DNA of 64,000 nucleotides from Enterobacter sp. Bisph1 (GTDB taxonomy: Bacteria; Pseudomonadota; Gammaproteobacteria; Enterobacterales; Enterobacteriaceae), in NCBI RefSeq assembly GCF_000814905.1, contig NZ_JXAG01000035.1, positions 62,001 through 126,000 of the forward strand, in the 5' to 3' direction. Below, piece by piece: positions 17,430-27,998 of this stretch (its first letter is position 1; each line of letters opens with the position of its first letter). The notes under the pieces are model-generated. The model worked only from the letters and a program-made list of their open reading frames with translations. It had not been told where the DNA came from and searched no databases. The position numbers and the translations under genes are program-made.

Positions 17430-18305
17430 ATGTTTCGACATGTCAAACAACTGCAATATACCGTGCGCGTGAGTGAACCGAATCCAGGGCTCGCCAACCT
17501 GCTGCTTGAGCAATTTGGCGGCCCACAAGGGGAACTGGCTGCGGCCTGCCGCTATTTTACCCAGGGTATTGGCGATGAGGATCCGGGCCGCAAAGAGATG
17601 TTAATGGACATCGCCACGGAAGAACTCAGCCACCTTGAAATTATTGGTTCGCTGGTCGGCATGCTTAATAAAGGGGCGAAAGGCGAACTGGCGGAAGGCA
17701 CCGAAAGCGAAGCAGAGCTGTACCGTTCTCTGACGCAAAACGGTAACGATAGCCATGTGACCTCGCTGCTTTACGGTGGCGGTCCTGCTCTGACCAACTC
17801 CGGCGGTTTTCCGTGGACGGCAGCCTATATTGATACCATCGGCGAAGTCACCGCGGATTTACGCTCCAATATCGCCGCCGAAGCGCGTGCAAAAATTATC
17901 TATGAACGTTTGATCAACGTGACCGACGATCCGGGCGTAAAAGATGCGCTGAGCTTCCTGATGACCCGTGAAGTGGCGCATATGCTCTCCTTTGAGAAAG
18001 CGCTCTATTCGATTCGCAATAACTTCCCGCCAGGAAAACTGCCGCCGGTTGAACAGTACACCGATGTTTACTACAACATGTCGGAAGGCGACGATCTGCG
18101 CGGCAGCTGGAACAGCGATGAAAACTTTGACTATGTCGCTAATCCACAGCCGGCCGTTGATGGCGGTGACGGTTCAGCCTCAACCACCCTGAGCCCTGAA
18201 CAGTTGGCGCTGGTTAAGGCGATGGCTGAGCGCACCAAATCCGACCCGAAAGTGGACCCGCTCACCGGGGCTGAACTTGGCTACGGTGAACCTCAGCCGA
18301 AATAA
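17430..18305 (+). CDS. katN: Non-haem manganese catalase KatN
   Basis: The 291-residue protein is a typical Mn catalase, converting hydrogen peroxide to water and oxygen at a di-manganese site. The expected ligand motifs are visible: GGPQGELAAACRYF near residue 32, ATEELSHLEIIG near 64, NIAAEARAKIIYE near 147, and MTREVAHMLSFEKAL near 180. The C-terminal tail (DPKVDPLTGAELGYGEPQPK) is of the usual KatN type. A strong AGGAGG site precedes the ATG. It is cotranscribed with yciE and closed by a bidirectional terminator. Confidence 0.95.
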   Translation: MFRHVKQLQYTVRVSEPNPGLANLLLEQFGGPQGELAAACRYFTQGIGDEDPGRKEMLMDIATEELSHLEIIGSLVGMLNKGAKGELAEGTESEAELYRSLTQNGNDSHVTSLLYGGGPALTNSGGFPWTAAYIDTIGEVTADLRSNIAAEARAKIIYERLINVTDDPGVKDALSFLMTREVAHMLSFEKALYSIRNNFPPGKLPPVEQYTDVYYNMSEGDDLRGSWNSDENFDYVANPQPAVDGGDGSASTTLSPEQLALVKAMAERTKSDPKVDPLTGAELGYGEPQPK

Positions 18306-18320
18306 GCGGTTGAGTGTAAA

Positions 18321-18351
18321 AAGCATCTGCCCCTGGCAGATGCTTTTTTTT
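18321..18351. terminator. Bidirectional terminator between katN and the MBL hydrolase
   Basis: AAGCATCTGCC/GGCAGATGCTT with a 2-3-base loop, followed by eight T on the plus strand and preceded by five A (a T-run on the minus strand). It ends katN and, from the other side, overlaps the stop of the convergent hydrolase. Confidence 0.9.
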
Positions 18352-19177
18352 ATCTGTTTTGCAAGGCTTGTAAAGTAAGGGCATCGTGGCTGCAGATCAT
18401 CTTTATCTCGCCGCCATGGGCGAGAGAGAGTTCCCGCAGACGGCGCTGGTTTTCCCGTCGCGCCCCGTTATCCACCCCCATCATCCACTGATAAAAACGC
18501 AGCCCCGGCGTGCAATGACGCGTCGCCTGCCCCATTTCCCCGCGATAGAACCAGGCATCGCCGCCGTGCAATAACCAGCCGTTCGCGTCCTGAATGGCAA
18601 TACCCGCATGGCCCAGAGTGTGCCCCGCCAGCGGGATAAGCAGGATCTCTGGCGGCAGCCCACGCAGCGCCGTTACCGCCTCGAAGCCAAACCATTTTTC
18701 GCCCTCTGCGGCATAGCCATGCCAGCCAGAAACGCCCTGCCACTGGCCGGGACGATAACGCTCACGGGTTAACCAACTGTGGCGCGCATGTGCGGTATCG
18801 ATCTCGCGCTGCAGGAGATGCACCTGCGCATGGGGGAAATCCGTCAATCCCCCGGCGTGATCAAAATCCAAATGGGTGAGGACAATATGCCGCACATCTT
18901 CTGCACGGAACCCCAACGACTGCACCTGTGACAAAGCGGTGAGGGATTCGCGTCGTTGGATATTATTCATCAGCCGAAAAAAGCGGGATAGACGCCGCTC
19001 GGGATGACGCATATCGTCGCTACCAAAGCCGGTATCTATCAGCACCAGACCGTAATGTCGGGTCTCGAGCAATAAACAGTGGCACGCCAGATGGGCGTGC
19101 AGCCCTTTACTGAAACCGTCATACAGCGCACCGCCGAGGGGGCACATACAGCCGCAATTCAGATGATGAATAATCAT
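18350..19177 (-). CDS. Metallo-beta-lactamase fold hydrolase
   Basis: The 275-residue protein has the MBL zinc-binding set: THLDFDHAGG (HxDxDH, about residues 100-108), GHTLGHAG (about 188-195), HGGDAWF, and a late SHD. LIDTGFG near residue 48 fits the quorum-quenching lactonase/MBL-hydrolase branch. The N-terminal CGCMCPLGG is unusual and might bind an extra metal. It sits 21 bp downstream of the DUF1264 lipoprotein gene on the same strand, so the two are likely cotranscribed. Lactonase activity is only one possibility. Confidence 0.82.
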   Translation of the reverse strand: MIIHHLNCGCMCPLGGALYDGFSKGLHAHLACHCLLLETRHYGLVLIDTGFGSDDMRHPERRLSRFFRLMNNIQRRESLTALSQVQSLGFRAEDVRHIVLTHLDFDHAGGLTDFPHAQVHLLQREIDTAHARHSWLTRERYRPGQWQGVSGWHGYAAEGEKWFGFEAVTALRGLPPEILLIPLAGHTLGHAGIAIQDANGWLLHGGDAWFYRGEMGQATRHCTPGLRFYQWMMGVDNGARRENQRRLRELSLAHGGEIKMICSHDALTLQALQNR

Positions 19178-19198
19178 AGGTTTCTACCGCGCAGGTGA

Positions 19199-19948
19199 CT
19201 AATGAAAATGCTGATCGCCTTGAGAAGAGAGTTTAACGGGCCTTATCTGAATCACTTGCCCCTGCTCCCAGGCGTCTGCGCCTTTTGCAACAGGATGTGC
19301 GGGCAGGTCTGCGCGCTCTTTTTTGATCTCTTCGGTGTTGACGCCAAAGCGGCGATCGCGATCGACCAGCAGCGAAGGCTTAAGCTGCCCGTCCCCGGTA
19401 AAGCCCATCATTAACGCCGGTACGCCCAGCGGCAACGTCTGATTTTGCTCGGTGTGCCAGGTGTGCCAGGTTTTACCGTAGGTATTGACGATATTGCTCA
19501 TCAGCGATTTCTCAGCCGCCGCCGGTAAGCCTGGCGCAATCAGCGAACCGGATTTCACTTCATAGCGGTGGCTGTGCCAGAGTTTTTTCTCTTCGGCAGG
19601 AAGGGTATTGAACAGGCGCTCGCTAATAATATATTCGACGCCCATTAAACGCGCATCGGCAGTATTACCATCGTAAATCACCGCCTGCATCACATCATTA
19701 TTTAGCACCGTGACGTAATGATGCGCCTCCATTTGCCCTTTCTTATTGCCATTATAAAAATGGAAACCATCAAGATAGGTGCTTATTGCCTCAATCGGCG
19801 GGCGGGATTGCATGAGCGCGGCCCCTGTTTCAAGGGTTTTCATTTTCGCTGAGGTTTTATCACCCGGAATAGCACTTTGCGGACCGCTGTTATTGGCGCC
19901 GCAGCCGACCAGTGCCAGAGGAATTAATAATGTTAAAGCCAAACGCAT
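19199..19948 (-). CDS. DUF1264 (OBAP-like) lipoprotein
   Basis: The start is placed at the ATG at 19948, preceded by AGGAGAAATACC; a longer frame to 19990 is less likely. The 249-residue protein opens with a lipoprotein signal (LALTLLIPLALVGCGAN), giving lipid-modified Cys at about residue 16. The body matches the DUF1264 / oil-body-associated family: YLDGFHFYNGNKKGQMEAHHYVT, MGVEYIISERLF, LWHSHRYEVKSG. Function in bacteria is not established. It precedes the MBL hydrolase in a two-gene unit. Confidence 0.82.
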   Translation of the reverse strand: MRLALTLLIPLALVGCGANNSGPQSAIPGDKTSAKMKTLETGAALMQSRPPIEAISTYLDGFHFYNGNKKGQMEAHHYVTVLNNDVMQAVIYDGNTADARLMGVEYIISERLFNTLPAEEKKLWHSHRYEVKSGSLIAPGLPAAAEKSLMSNIVNTYGKTWHTWHTEQNQTLPLGVPALMMGFTGDGQLKPSLLVDRDRRFGVNTEEIKKERADLPAHPVAKGADAWEQGQVIQIRPVKLSSQGDQHFH

Positions 19949-22595
<2,647 letters not shown>

Positions 22596-22610
22596 CGCCT
22601 TACACTCATC

Positions 22611-22638
22611 AAGCCTGCGCATTGTCGCAGGCTTTTTT
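22611..22638 (+). terminator. Rho-independent terminator of katG
   Basis: AAGCCTGCG (22611-22619) pairs with CGCAGGCTT (22626-22634), followed by a T-run, 15 bases after the katG stop. Confidence 0.9.
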
Positions 22639-23016
22639 ATGCGAGATGGCAACGCGATAATAACCCGCGCACCAGTGCTAAAAGCCTGTTTAACCGGGCA
22701 ACATTACTTATTATTTCTTATCCTATGGAGCCGAAAACCCGCCATCTTACCGGCGGTTAACTCGAATCACTTATTTTTTCTCTACCAGTCACAACAAATA
22801 AAATAAGCTTATTTCATTTTCATTCCTTCACCTGCAGGCGTTAGATAAAGCTTATTAATATCTGCCAACAAAGCCAATATTAACTGAACTCTAACCTCGA
22901 TAGCATCGGTTCGTCCTGACAATCCTTTGCGTCGCTCTGTTTATCACTTTTATTTTATTATTTTTACCCGTCATCATAACCAATGGATTAGCACCATAGC
23001 GCATCATGGAGAAAGT
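22639..23016. other. AT-rich interval upstream of family member D
   Basis: About 380 bases with no gene. Two AAGCTTATT motifs occur near 22805-22855. It probably holds the promoter for member D; the composition resembles the AT-rich upstream regions of members A-C. Confidence 0.4.
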
Positions 23017-24060
23017 ATGTTTTCAAAATCAAAAATTAACCCGCGCATAGATGGAATTTATGTCGCGCTGCACAAGAAAAACAACACTAAAATATTATCA
23101 GCGAAAACCGTCAATAAATTATTGCAGATTTTATATGACGACCTGAGAGAGATTAATAATACAGTCTACTGCGATCGCACCAGGACGGCCCTGGGTAATC
23201 CTGCGGCGGTGCTGACCAGAGATATCGTACGGCAATTTATCAAAGATGCCGGTCAGCGGGATCCGCACAGTGGTTTGTTAATACCCGAAGAAAATGCCTA
23301 TCTTATCAGTCGCAGGCTGTTACCCGGTCATTTAAGCAACATCAGGGGCTTTGCCTCGTTACAGATATACATCGGACAAATGCTCAGTAAATTCCTCTAT
23401 GTGGATGAACTGGCGAAAGCGAAAACGTTACTGGAAGAGTGCTCGTTTCTGCGTACCGATCCTAACCGCAGCCACATCCTTAACTTTATTCAAAAGGCTG
23501 AGCTCAAAGCGCAATATTTAAAAAAAAGCGCCATTCAGGCGACCATGTCAAGAATGCACACGCTGAAATTATTCCGCCGAGAAAATATAACCATCTTCAC
23601 ACAGCTGGTGACTGAATATATAAACCCGACTTTTTTAGACAATAAGGCCAGATTAGTGATGAAGTGCCCGGAACTGAGTGCGAAACGCAAAGTAAAACAT
23701 TTCCGGTCGTTAAGCACGGAACAGCTGAAACAAGGTATTGAAAAATTATTAAACAGCAGTAGCGGAGTCGATGCGCTACATGAAAAAATGGCGCTCCTGG
23801 AAAGGCTGAATGAACTGCATCGAAATGACGTTGAACGCTATAAACAAGGAGACAGAGTCACCCTCTATTACACCGGCACCATAGAAGATATGGACTGGTA
23901 CACCCTGGATGAGTGTCAGGAACAAAATTATCCCCTTATTAATGCATGCACCCGAGATATTCCGTCGGAAATCACCTATATCGAGGAAGCAAACCGGTTG
24001 CGTGCGCAATATGATCAACGGCAATTGACGCTTAATAATGTCTGGGAAACTCCCGATTAA
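23017..24060 (+). CDS. Paralogous family member D (solitary copy, short linker)
   Basis: The start is set at the ATG at 23017, which has GGAGAAAGT upstream and gives MFSKSKINPR, matching member A; an open frame extends to 22927. The 347-residue protein has the same N-terminal domain (TVNKLLQILYDDLREI near residue 32) and C-terminal module (LLERLNEL, GDRVTLYYTG, DMDWYTLDECQ, IPSEITY) as members A-C. The two are joined by only about 15 residues, so it shows the minimal architecture. It lies 19 kb from the others, on the opposite strand, inside the stress-gene region. Function unknown. Confidence 0.87.
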   Translation: MFSKSKINPRIDGIYVALHKKNNTKILSAKTVNKLLQILYDDLREINNTVYCDRTRTALGNPAAVLTRDIVRQFIKDAGQRDPHSGLLIPEENAYLISRRLLPGHLSNIRGFASLQIYIGQMLSKFLYVDELAKAKTLLEECSFLRTDPNRSHILNFIQKAELKAQYLKKSAIQATMSRMHTLKLFRRENITIFTQLVTEYINPTFLDNKARLVMKCPELSAKRKVKHFRSLSTEQLKQGIEKLLNSSSGVDALHEKMALLERLNELHRNDVERYKQGDRVTLYYTGTIEDMDWYTLDECQEQNYPLINACTRDIPSEITYIEEANRLRAQYDQRQLTLNNVWETPD

Positions 24061-24105
24061 GCGGGTGGGCAGATAAACGCGCGCAGCGCCTGAATGGCGG
24101 GAAGT

Positions 24106-24128
24106 CAGGAGCACTTGAGATGCTCCTG
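24106..24128 (+). repeat. Stem-loop after family member D
   Basis: CAGGAGCA (24106-24113) pairs with TGCTCCTG (24121-24128), 45 bases beyond the member D stop. There is no T-tract; it may help end or protect that transcript. Confidence 0.5.
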
Positions 24129-24143
24129 AAAATACGTTAAGTG

Positions 24144-24170
24144 CGAAAAAATCCCGGCATTAAGCCGGGA
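24144..24170 (-). terminator. Terminator on the minus strand
   Basis: TCCCGGC/GCCGGGA (24152-24158, 24164-24170) followed on the minus strand by a T-run. It lies 190 bases downstream of the small minus-strand gene at 24361-24570 and in the opposite direction partly serves member D. Confidence 0.7.
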
Positions 24171-24360
24171 AAAATTTGTCAGATAACGAGTTTTAGCGCG
24201 GCGGCAAAATGCGCCACCGCAAAATCAGGTCACCGCGCCGCACGCCGGATAACATGTTTTCCGGGCCTGTGGTCATTAAAAAGGCGCAATGTAACGGTGT
24301 GATGACAGTGCCTGAGGAAGAGTCAACATCCCTCGTTGCTCAGCCAGGCAAGTCCTGTAT

Positions 24361-24570
24361 TTAGCCGGAAGCGGAAGAGGTTTCGCTCTCAAGGCGTAAC
24401 ACAAAATGGTTATCGTGACGGGCAATCTTTGCCCCACTCTGGCCATAGTTGGCCGAGAGCATAAAAAACGTATCGGCGTCGACATCAAAAGCCAGCTCGA
24501 CCTGCTGGTGCTTTCCTGAGCTAATCATTTGATATGCCTGCTTTAAGTTATAAGCTTTTGCTATAGCCAT
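24361..24570 (-). CDS. Small conserved-looking protein of unknown function
   Basis: Starting at the ATG at 24570 (GGAGATTATCC before it) the protein has 69 residues; a longer frame to 24651 lacks a ribosome site. It begins MAIAKAYNLKQAYQMISS, followed by a predicted beta-rich part (QVELAFDVDADTFFML, KIARHDNHFVLRLE) and a Ser-rich tail. No signal peptide or membrane span is seen. The amphipathic pattern and codon use look like a real gene, and its place next to yciG-yciF suggests a stress-related role, but I do not recognise the family. Confidence 0.6.
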   Translation of the reverse strand: MAIAKAYNLKQAYQMISSGKHQQVELAFDVDADTFFMLSANYGQSGAKIARHDNHFVLRLESETSSASG

Positions 24571-25285
24571 GGATAATCTCCGCGCATGCTGTTGCTTATT
24601 GAAAATTCTCGCCCTTTCTTTATAGCCCTGTTTAGCCGAACTAACCTGCAAATTTGCTGGAAAAATTCCGAAATTCCCTCGCCTTATCTCACCGCGCCGC
24701 GGCCCCTTTTATCGCCAATGCTGGCGGCTGAAAATATTCGCTCATGTTCTCTGCGAAAGCAGGTTTTCTGACGCGTTGCAATGCATGGCATCGCTTACCC
24801 TTGCATCCTGCCCATGCCCATCCAAATGACAAAGGAGGGGGTGGTGATGATTACGATGGACGTACCGATAGTAAGTTGATGCTCGACTCCCGGTGTATTG
24901 CCCGCCAAGCGTCTCGATATTACGCCGTTGCCGCTTAAGATTGCTCTTAAAACCATAAGTATTAGTGATGTTTTACCCGCCATTAATTGTAAATTTATGT
25001 CAATAAACGCCGTTTCCCTGACACTTTTTGTTTAACATCGCGCGCATAGTAACTCATGTTACTATTTTCGTTCAAATCATCTACTGCTAAGTCGCTTATT
25101 TCAAAGAGAGATCTCGCAATATATTTTTGCGGGTCTAAAAAGCGATCTCCTTTGCGGTATTTCAAGGCGTCTTAAATGTGCCGTTTGACTATCCGATAAT
25201 AGCGACTAACTTTATTTGTGAACGCGGTGAACATGAGCTTGATTATTCATGTTCATTTATTACACAACGAAACAGGAGAAATATT
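24571..25285. other. Gene-poor interval upstream of yciG
   Basis: This 715-base stretch holds the yciG promoter region and no gene of normal size. The only notable item is the small frame at 24847-24879 described separately. The GC content changes along it, being low close to yciG. Confidence 0.4.
24847..24879 (+). CDS. Possible 10-residue peptide behind a perfect Shine-Dalgarno sequence
   Basis: AAAGGAGGGG at 24831-24840 is an unusually strong ribosome-binding site, placed 8 bases before an ATG that opens a frame reading MITMDVPIVS and stopping at 24879. An in-frame ATG at 24826 gives 17 residues. Nothing else nearby explains so strong a site. It could be a leader peptide, a small-RNA-associated frame, or chance. 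Confidence 0.25.
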   Translation: MITMDVPIVS

Positions 25286-25468
25286 ATGGCTGAACATCGT
25301 GGCGGCTCAGGTAATTTCGCCGAAGATCGTGATAAAGCATCAGAAGCAGGTCGCAAAGGCGGCCAACAAAGCGGTGGTAATTTTAAAAATGATCCACAGC
25401 GCGCTTCAGAAGCCGGTAAAAAAGGCGGCCAGAATAGCCACAGCGGCGGCCGTAAATCAGGGAATTAA
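25286..25468 (+). CDS. yciG: YciG, KGG-repeat stress protein
   Basis: The start is the ATG at 25286, preceded by AGGAGAAATATT. The 60-residue protein is made of Gly/Lys/Ala-rich repeats of the KGG type: DKASEAGRKGGQQSGG and RASEAGKKGGQNSHSGG. E. coli YciG has the same layout and is RpoS-dependent; it has been linked to flagella-related motility and to general stress. yciF follows 97 bp downstream. It is hydrophilic and probably unstructured. Confidence 0.92.
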   Translation: MAEHRGGSGNFAEDRDKASEAGRKGGQQSGGNFKNDPQRASEAGKKGGQNSHSGGRKSGN

Positions 25469-25565
25469 TTTCTGATTTATATTTTTACGGCATCAATATT
25501 TATATCATTCCTGGCGAGCCGGCAACGGCTCGCTATTTTAACCTTGACACCAAAGGTCTATAATT

Positions 25566-26063
25566 ATGCAAATTAACACGGTTAACGATCTCTTTATTCA
25601 TGGCCTGTCTGATATTTATAACGCGGAAAAACAACTGGCCCGTGCGTTAGCCAAGCTGGCGCGTGAAGCCTCCAGCCCTGAACTGGTTGAAGCCTTCAAC
25701 CAACACCTTGAAGAGACGCAAGGCCAGATTTTACGCATCGACCAGATGATTGAAGCCGAAGGCAGCCTGAAAATTAAGCGTATGAAATGTCACGCAATGG
25801 AAGGTCTGGTAGACGAAGCTAACGAAGTTATCGAGAGCACACAAAAAGGTAGTGTTCGTGACGCCGCCTTAATTGCCGCAGCGCAAAAAGTTGAGCATTA
25901 CGAAATTGCTTCCTACGGCACGCTTTGCACCCTGGCCGATCAGTTAGGTTTGAAAAAGGTCAAAACGCTGCTTGCGCAGACTCTGGAAGAGGAGAAGAAG
26001 ACCGATAATCTTCTTACCACTATTGCGACCAGTAATGTAAATAGTAAAGCCGAAGTAGAATAA
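25566..26063 (+). CDS. yciF: YciF, DUF892 ferritin-like protein
   Basis: The 165-residue four-helix protein matches E. coli YciF: DLFIHGLSDIYNAEKQLARAL at the start, LKIKRMKCHAMEGLVDEA in the middle, and KVEHYEIASYGTL near residue 105. Glu/His positions on the helices fit a di-metal ferritin-like site. It belongs to the same DUF892 family as YciE at 16896-17402, from which it is separated by katN, katG and other genes. The likely role is metal or oxidative stress protection; its biochemical activity is unsettled. Confidence 0.92.
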   Translation: MQINTVNDLFIHGLSDIYNAEKQLARALAKLAREASSPELVEAFNQHLEETQGQILRIDQMIEAEGSLKIKRMKCHAMEGLVDEANEVIESTQKGSVRDAALIAAAQKVEHYEIASYGTLCTLADQLGLKKVKTLLAQTLEEEKKTDNLLTTIATSNVNSKAEVE

Positions 26064-26560
26064 GGCTTTTCGGTTCCGTCCGGACACAGCGTAAAATTGT
26101 GATGTAAATAATCACTCCCTATTACGTTAGGCTGTTCGGATGGAACATCATCTTAAAAGTAAAATATACGTATTAAGCTTAAACCCGCAGGCAAAGTCAT
26201 TTGCTTGAGGGTTTAATTGATCGGTGCGGAAATATCATCGTCATTGCTCAGAGATGCCATGACTAAAATGGCAGCAGAGGGTTAGCCCGTCGGTAATATC
26301 TTAAAGGTGATGAGCACCTGCAGACGTCACTGGCGGCTATCTCTTCGAGCAAAATGACCGTGCTTGTACACCCTCACTGATTAGAGCAGTTAAAGCGTTA
26401 GGTATGTACAGGCTGCGTGAAAGCTCGTTGCGCATCAAATGAAAGTGAAATGGCCGAGTGGATACTCCAGGCACATTGAAGTCTCCACTCCCTTTATGGC
26501 TCGCTTACGCGCCGCTGGCGTTGAGGCGAAAAGATAGCCTGCGTGAATGGAGAAATGACG
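26064..26560. other. Interval between yciF and a small gene
   Basis: Nearly 500 bases without a supported gene. TTAAACCC and GGGTTTAA around 26179-26216 form an imperfect hairpin that may end the yciG-yciF transcript. A 32-residue frame at 26439-26536 lacks a ribosome site. Confidence 0.4.
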
Positions 26561-26797
26561 ATGCTGCCCAAGTTGAAACGCGTAAGAAATGTGTTAATGA
26601 ACGACCGCGCCAGCGATGATTTAGGCTGGCAAGTTTCCAGCGAATTCGACCGCGTCAGGCAACAAAAACCCTTTGTTGCAGGACTACCGGCAAGTAACAA
26701 CGAGGAAGCCGCTCCGCCCAAAGCAGCCCCGCCTCTCGATCCGTTACAGGAATATTTGATCAATACAATGGCCAACCGTAAACAGCTCACTGAGTAA
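26561..26797 (+). CDS. Small hypothetical protein
   Basis: With the start at the ATG at 26561 (GGAG eight bases upstream) the protein has 78 residues. It is hydrophilic, with a basic N-terminus (LPKLKRVRNVL), a middle with ASDDLGWQVSSEFDRVRQQKP, a Pro/Ala-rich stretch (AAPPKAAPPLDP) and a helical end (LQEYLINTMANRKQ). A good terminator follows at 26842-26867, which supports it as a transcribed gene. I do not recognise the family. Confidence 0.55.
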   Translation: MLPKLKRVRNVLMNDRASDDLGWQVSSEFDRVRQQKPFVAGLPASNNEEAAPPKAAPPLDPLQEYLINTMANRKQLTE

Positions 26798-26841
26798 CGC
26801 AAACAGACTCTGTCCCAATCCTTTGTGTCTTGTTATCTTTG

Positions 26842-26867
26842 CCCGGAGTTAACCCTCCGGGTTTTTT
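26842..26867 (+). terminator. Rho-independent terminator
   Basis: CCCGGAG (26842-26848) pairs with CTCCGGG (26855-26861), followed by six T, 45 bases after the small gene at 26561-26797. Confidence 0.88.
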
Positions 26868-26934
26868 GCCGCTTACGCTGTACTCTTCCCCTTCGCAACT
26901 TGACTTAAAATGTAGTTAGCGTACTTTTCAGGGC

Positions 26935-27915
26935 ATGAAGAGATTCCTGATTATCGTACCTGATGGCGGCATGTTATTTGAAGCCGCCGGTATCGCTGAC
27001 ATCCTGATGCAGGCCAGTCAGTTACGCCTTGCTGATAACGCGCAGCCGCGCTATCGCATCACGGTAGCGACCACACAACCTATTCCCGTTATACATGGTC
27101 AGTCCGGCCTGAACCTGTTGGCGGATCACCGCTTGCCCGAGCTGGATCCGCGCACGGAATGGGACACCATTATGATTACCGGCCGCGGTATTGACGAAGA
27201 GGAAGGCACGGCGGTGGTCGACTGGCTGCGCCTGGCCGCGCCCCATGCGCGCCGGGTGGTTTCTATCTGTGGCGGCGCAATGTTGCTGGCGCAGTGTGGG
27301 TTACTCGATGGTCGGCGTGCCACTACGCACTGGCGTTTGCTGGAAACGATGCAGGCGCAATATCCACAGGTCAAAGTGGAAAGCGGCCCGCTCTATATTC
27401 AGGATGGTCCAGTCTGGACCTCCGGCGGCGTCAGTTCCGGCTTCGATCTTACCCTTGCGCTGGTGGAAGAGGATTATGGTTTCTCCCTCGCCCTCGAAAT
27501 CGCACAAAATATGGTGATGTATCTGCGCCGCCCCGGCGGGCAGCTACAGTTCAGCCGTTTCCAGCTGCAGCAGGCCAGCGGTATCGGGCCGATTAGCGAG
27601 CTGCAAAACTGGATCCTCGCTCATCTTGCCGAAGAGTTATCCGTCGAGCGTCTCGCCGAGCAGGTCGCCATGAGTCCGCGTAACTTTACCCGCGTATTTA
27701 CCCGCGAAACCGGCATTCCCCCGGCGCGCTATGTGGCAGAAGCGCGTCTTGCCGCCGCGCGCAGCCGGCTCGAACAGAGCAGCGAAACCCTCGAGCAGAT
27801 AGCCGCCGCTTCCGGCTTTGGCAGCAGCATTAATCTGCGGCGCATATTCGAACGCCAGCTGCACCTTACGCCCGGCGAATACCGTCAGCGCTTCCACTGC
27901 CGCAAACTGGCGTAA
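26935..27915 (+). CDS. GlxA-type AraC regulator with DJ-1/PfpI domain
   Basis: The 326-residue protein has an N-terminal DJ-1/PfpI-like domain (about 1-190) with the nucleophile-elbow Cys112 in SICGGAMLL, and a C-terminal AraC/XylS double helix-turn-helix (about 215-320: LAEELSVERLAEQVAMSPRNFTR, then ASGFGSSINLRRIFER). This is the GlxA layout; the DJ-1 part senses a metabolite or binds ligand rather than acting as a protease. It lies 83 bp upstream of a GAPDH gene on the same strand and may control it, though this is only suggested by position. Confidence 0.9.
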   Translation: MKRFLIIVPDGGMLFEAAGIADILMQASQLRLADNAQPRYRITVATTQPIPVIHGQSGLNLLADHRLPELDPRTEWDTIMITGRGIDEEEGTAVVDWLRLAAPHARRVVSICGGAMLLAQCGLLDGRRATTHWRLLETMQAQYPQVKVESGPLYIQDGPVWTSGGVSSGFDLTLALVEEDYGFSLALEIAQNMVMYLRRPGGQLQFSRFQLQQASGIGPISELQNWILAHLAEELSVERLAEQVAMSPRNFTRVFTRETGIPPARYVAEARLAAARSRLEQSSETLEQIAAASGFGSSINLRRIFERQLHLTPGEYRQRFHCRKLA

Positions 27916-27998
27916 AGTGATCCTTATTTGTCGTTTACGCCAAATCACCATCGGCCTACAGTGACCGTACTGAGTTCTTCCCTTGTAAGGAGTTCATT

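Noticed and set aside
24795-24983. Minus-strand 62-codon frame with hydrophobic stretches
   Set aside because: No ribosome site; it lies opposite the strong plus-strand site at 24831 and shows no clear protein-like pattern.
26439-26536. A 32-codon frame before the small gene at 26561
   Set aside because: No ribosome site and low length; chance frame is more likely.
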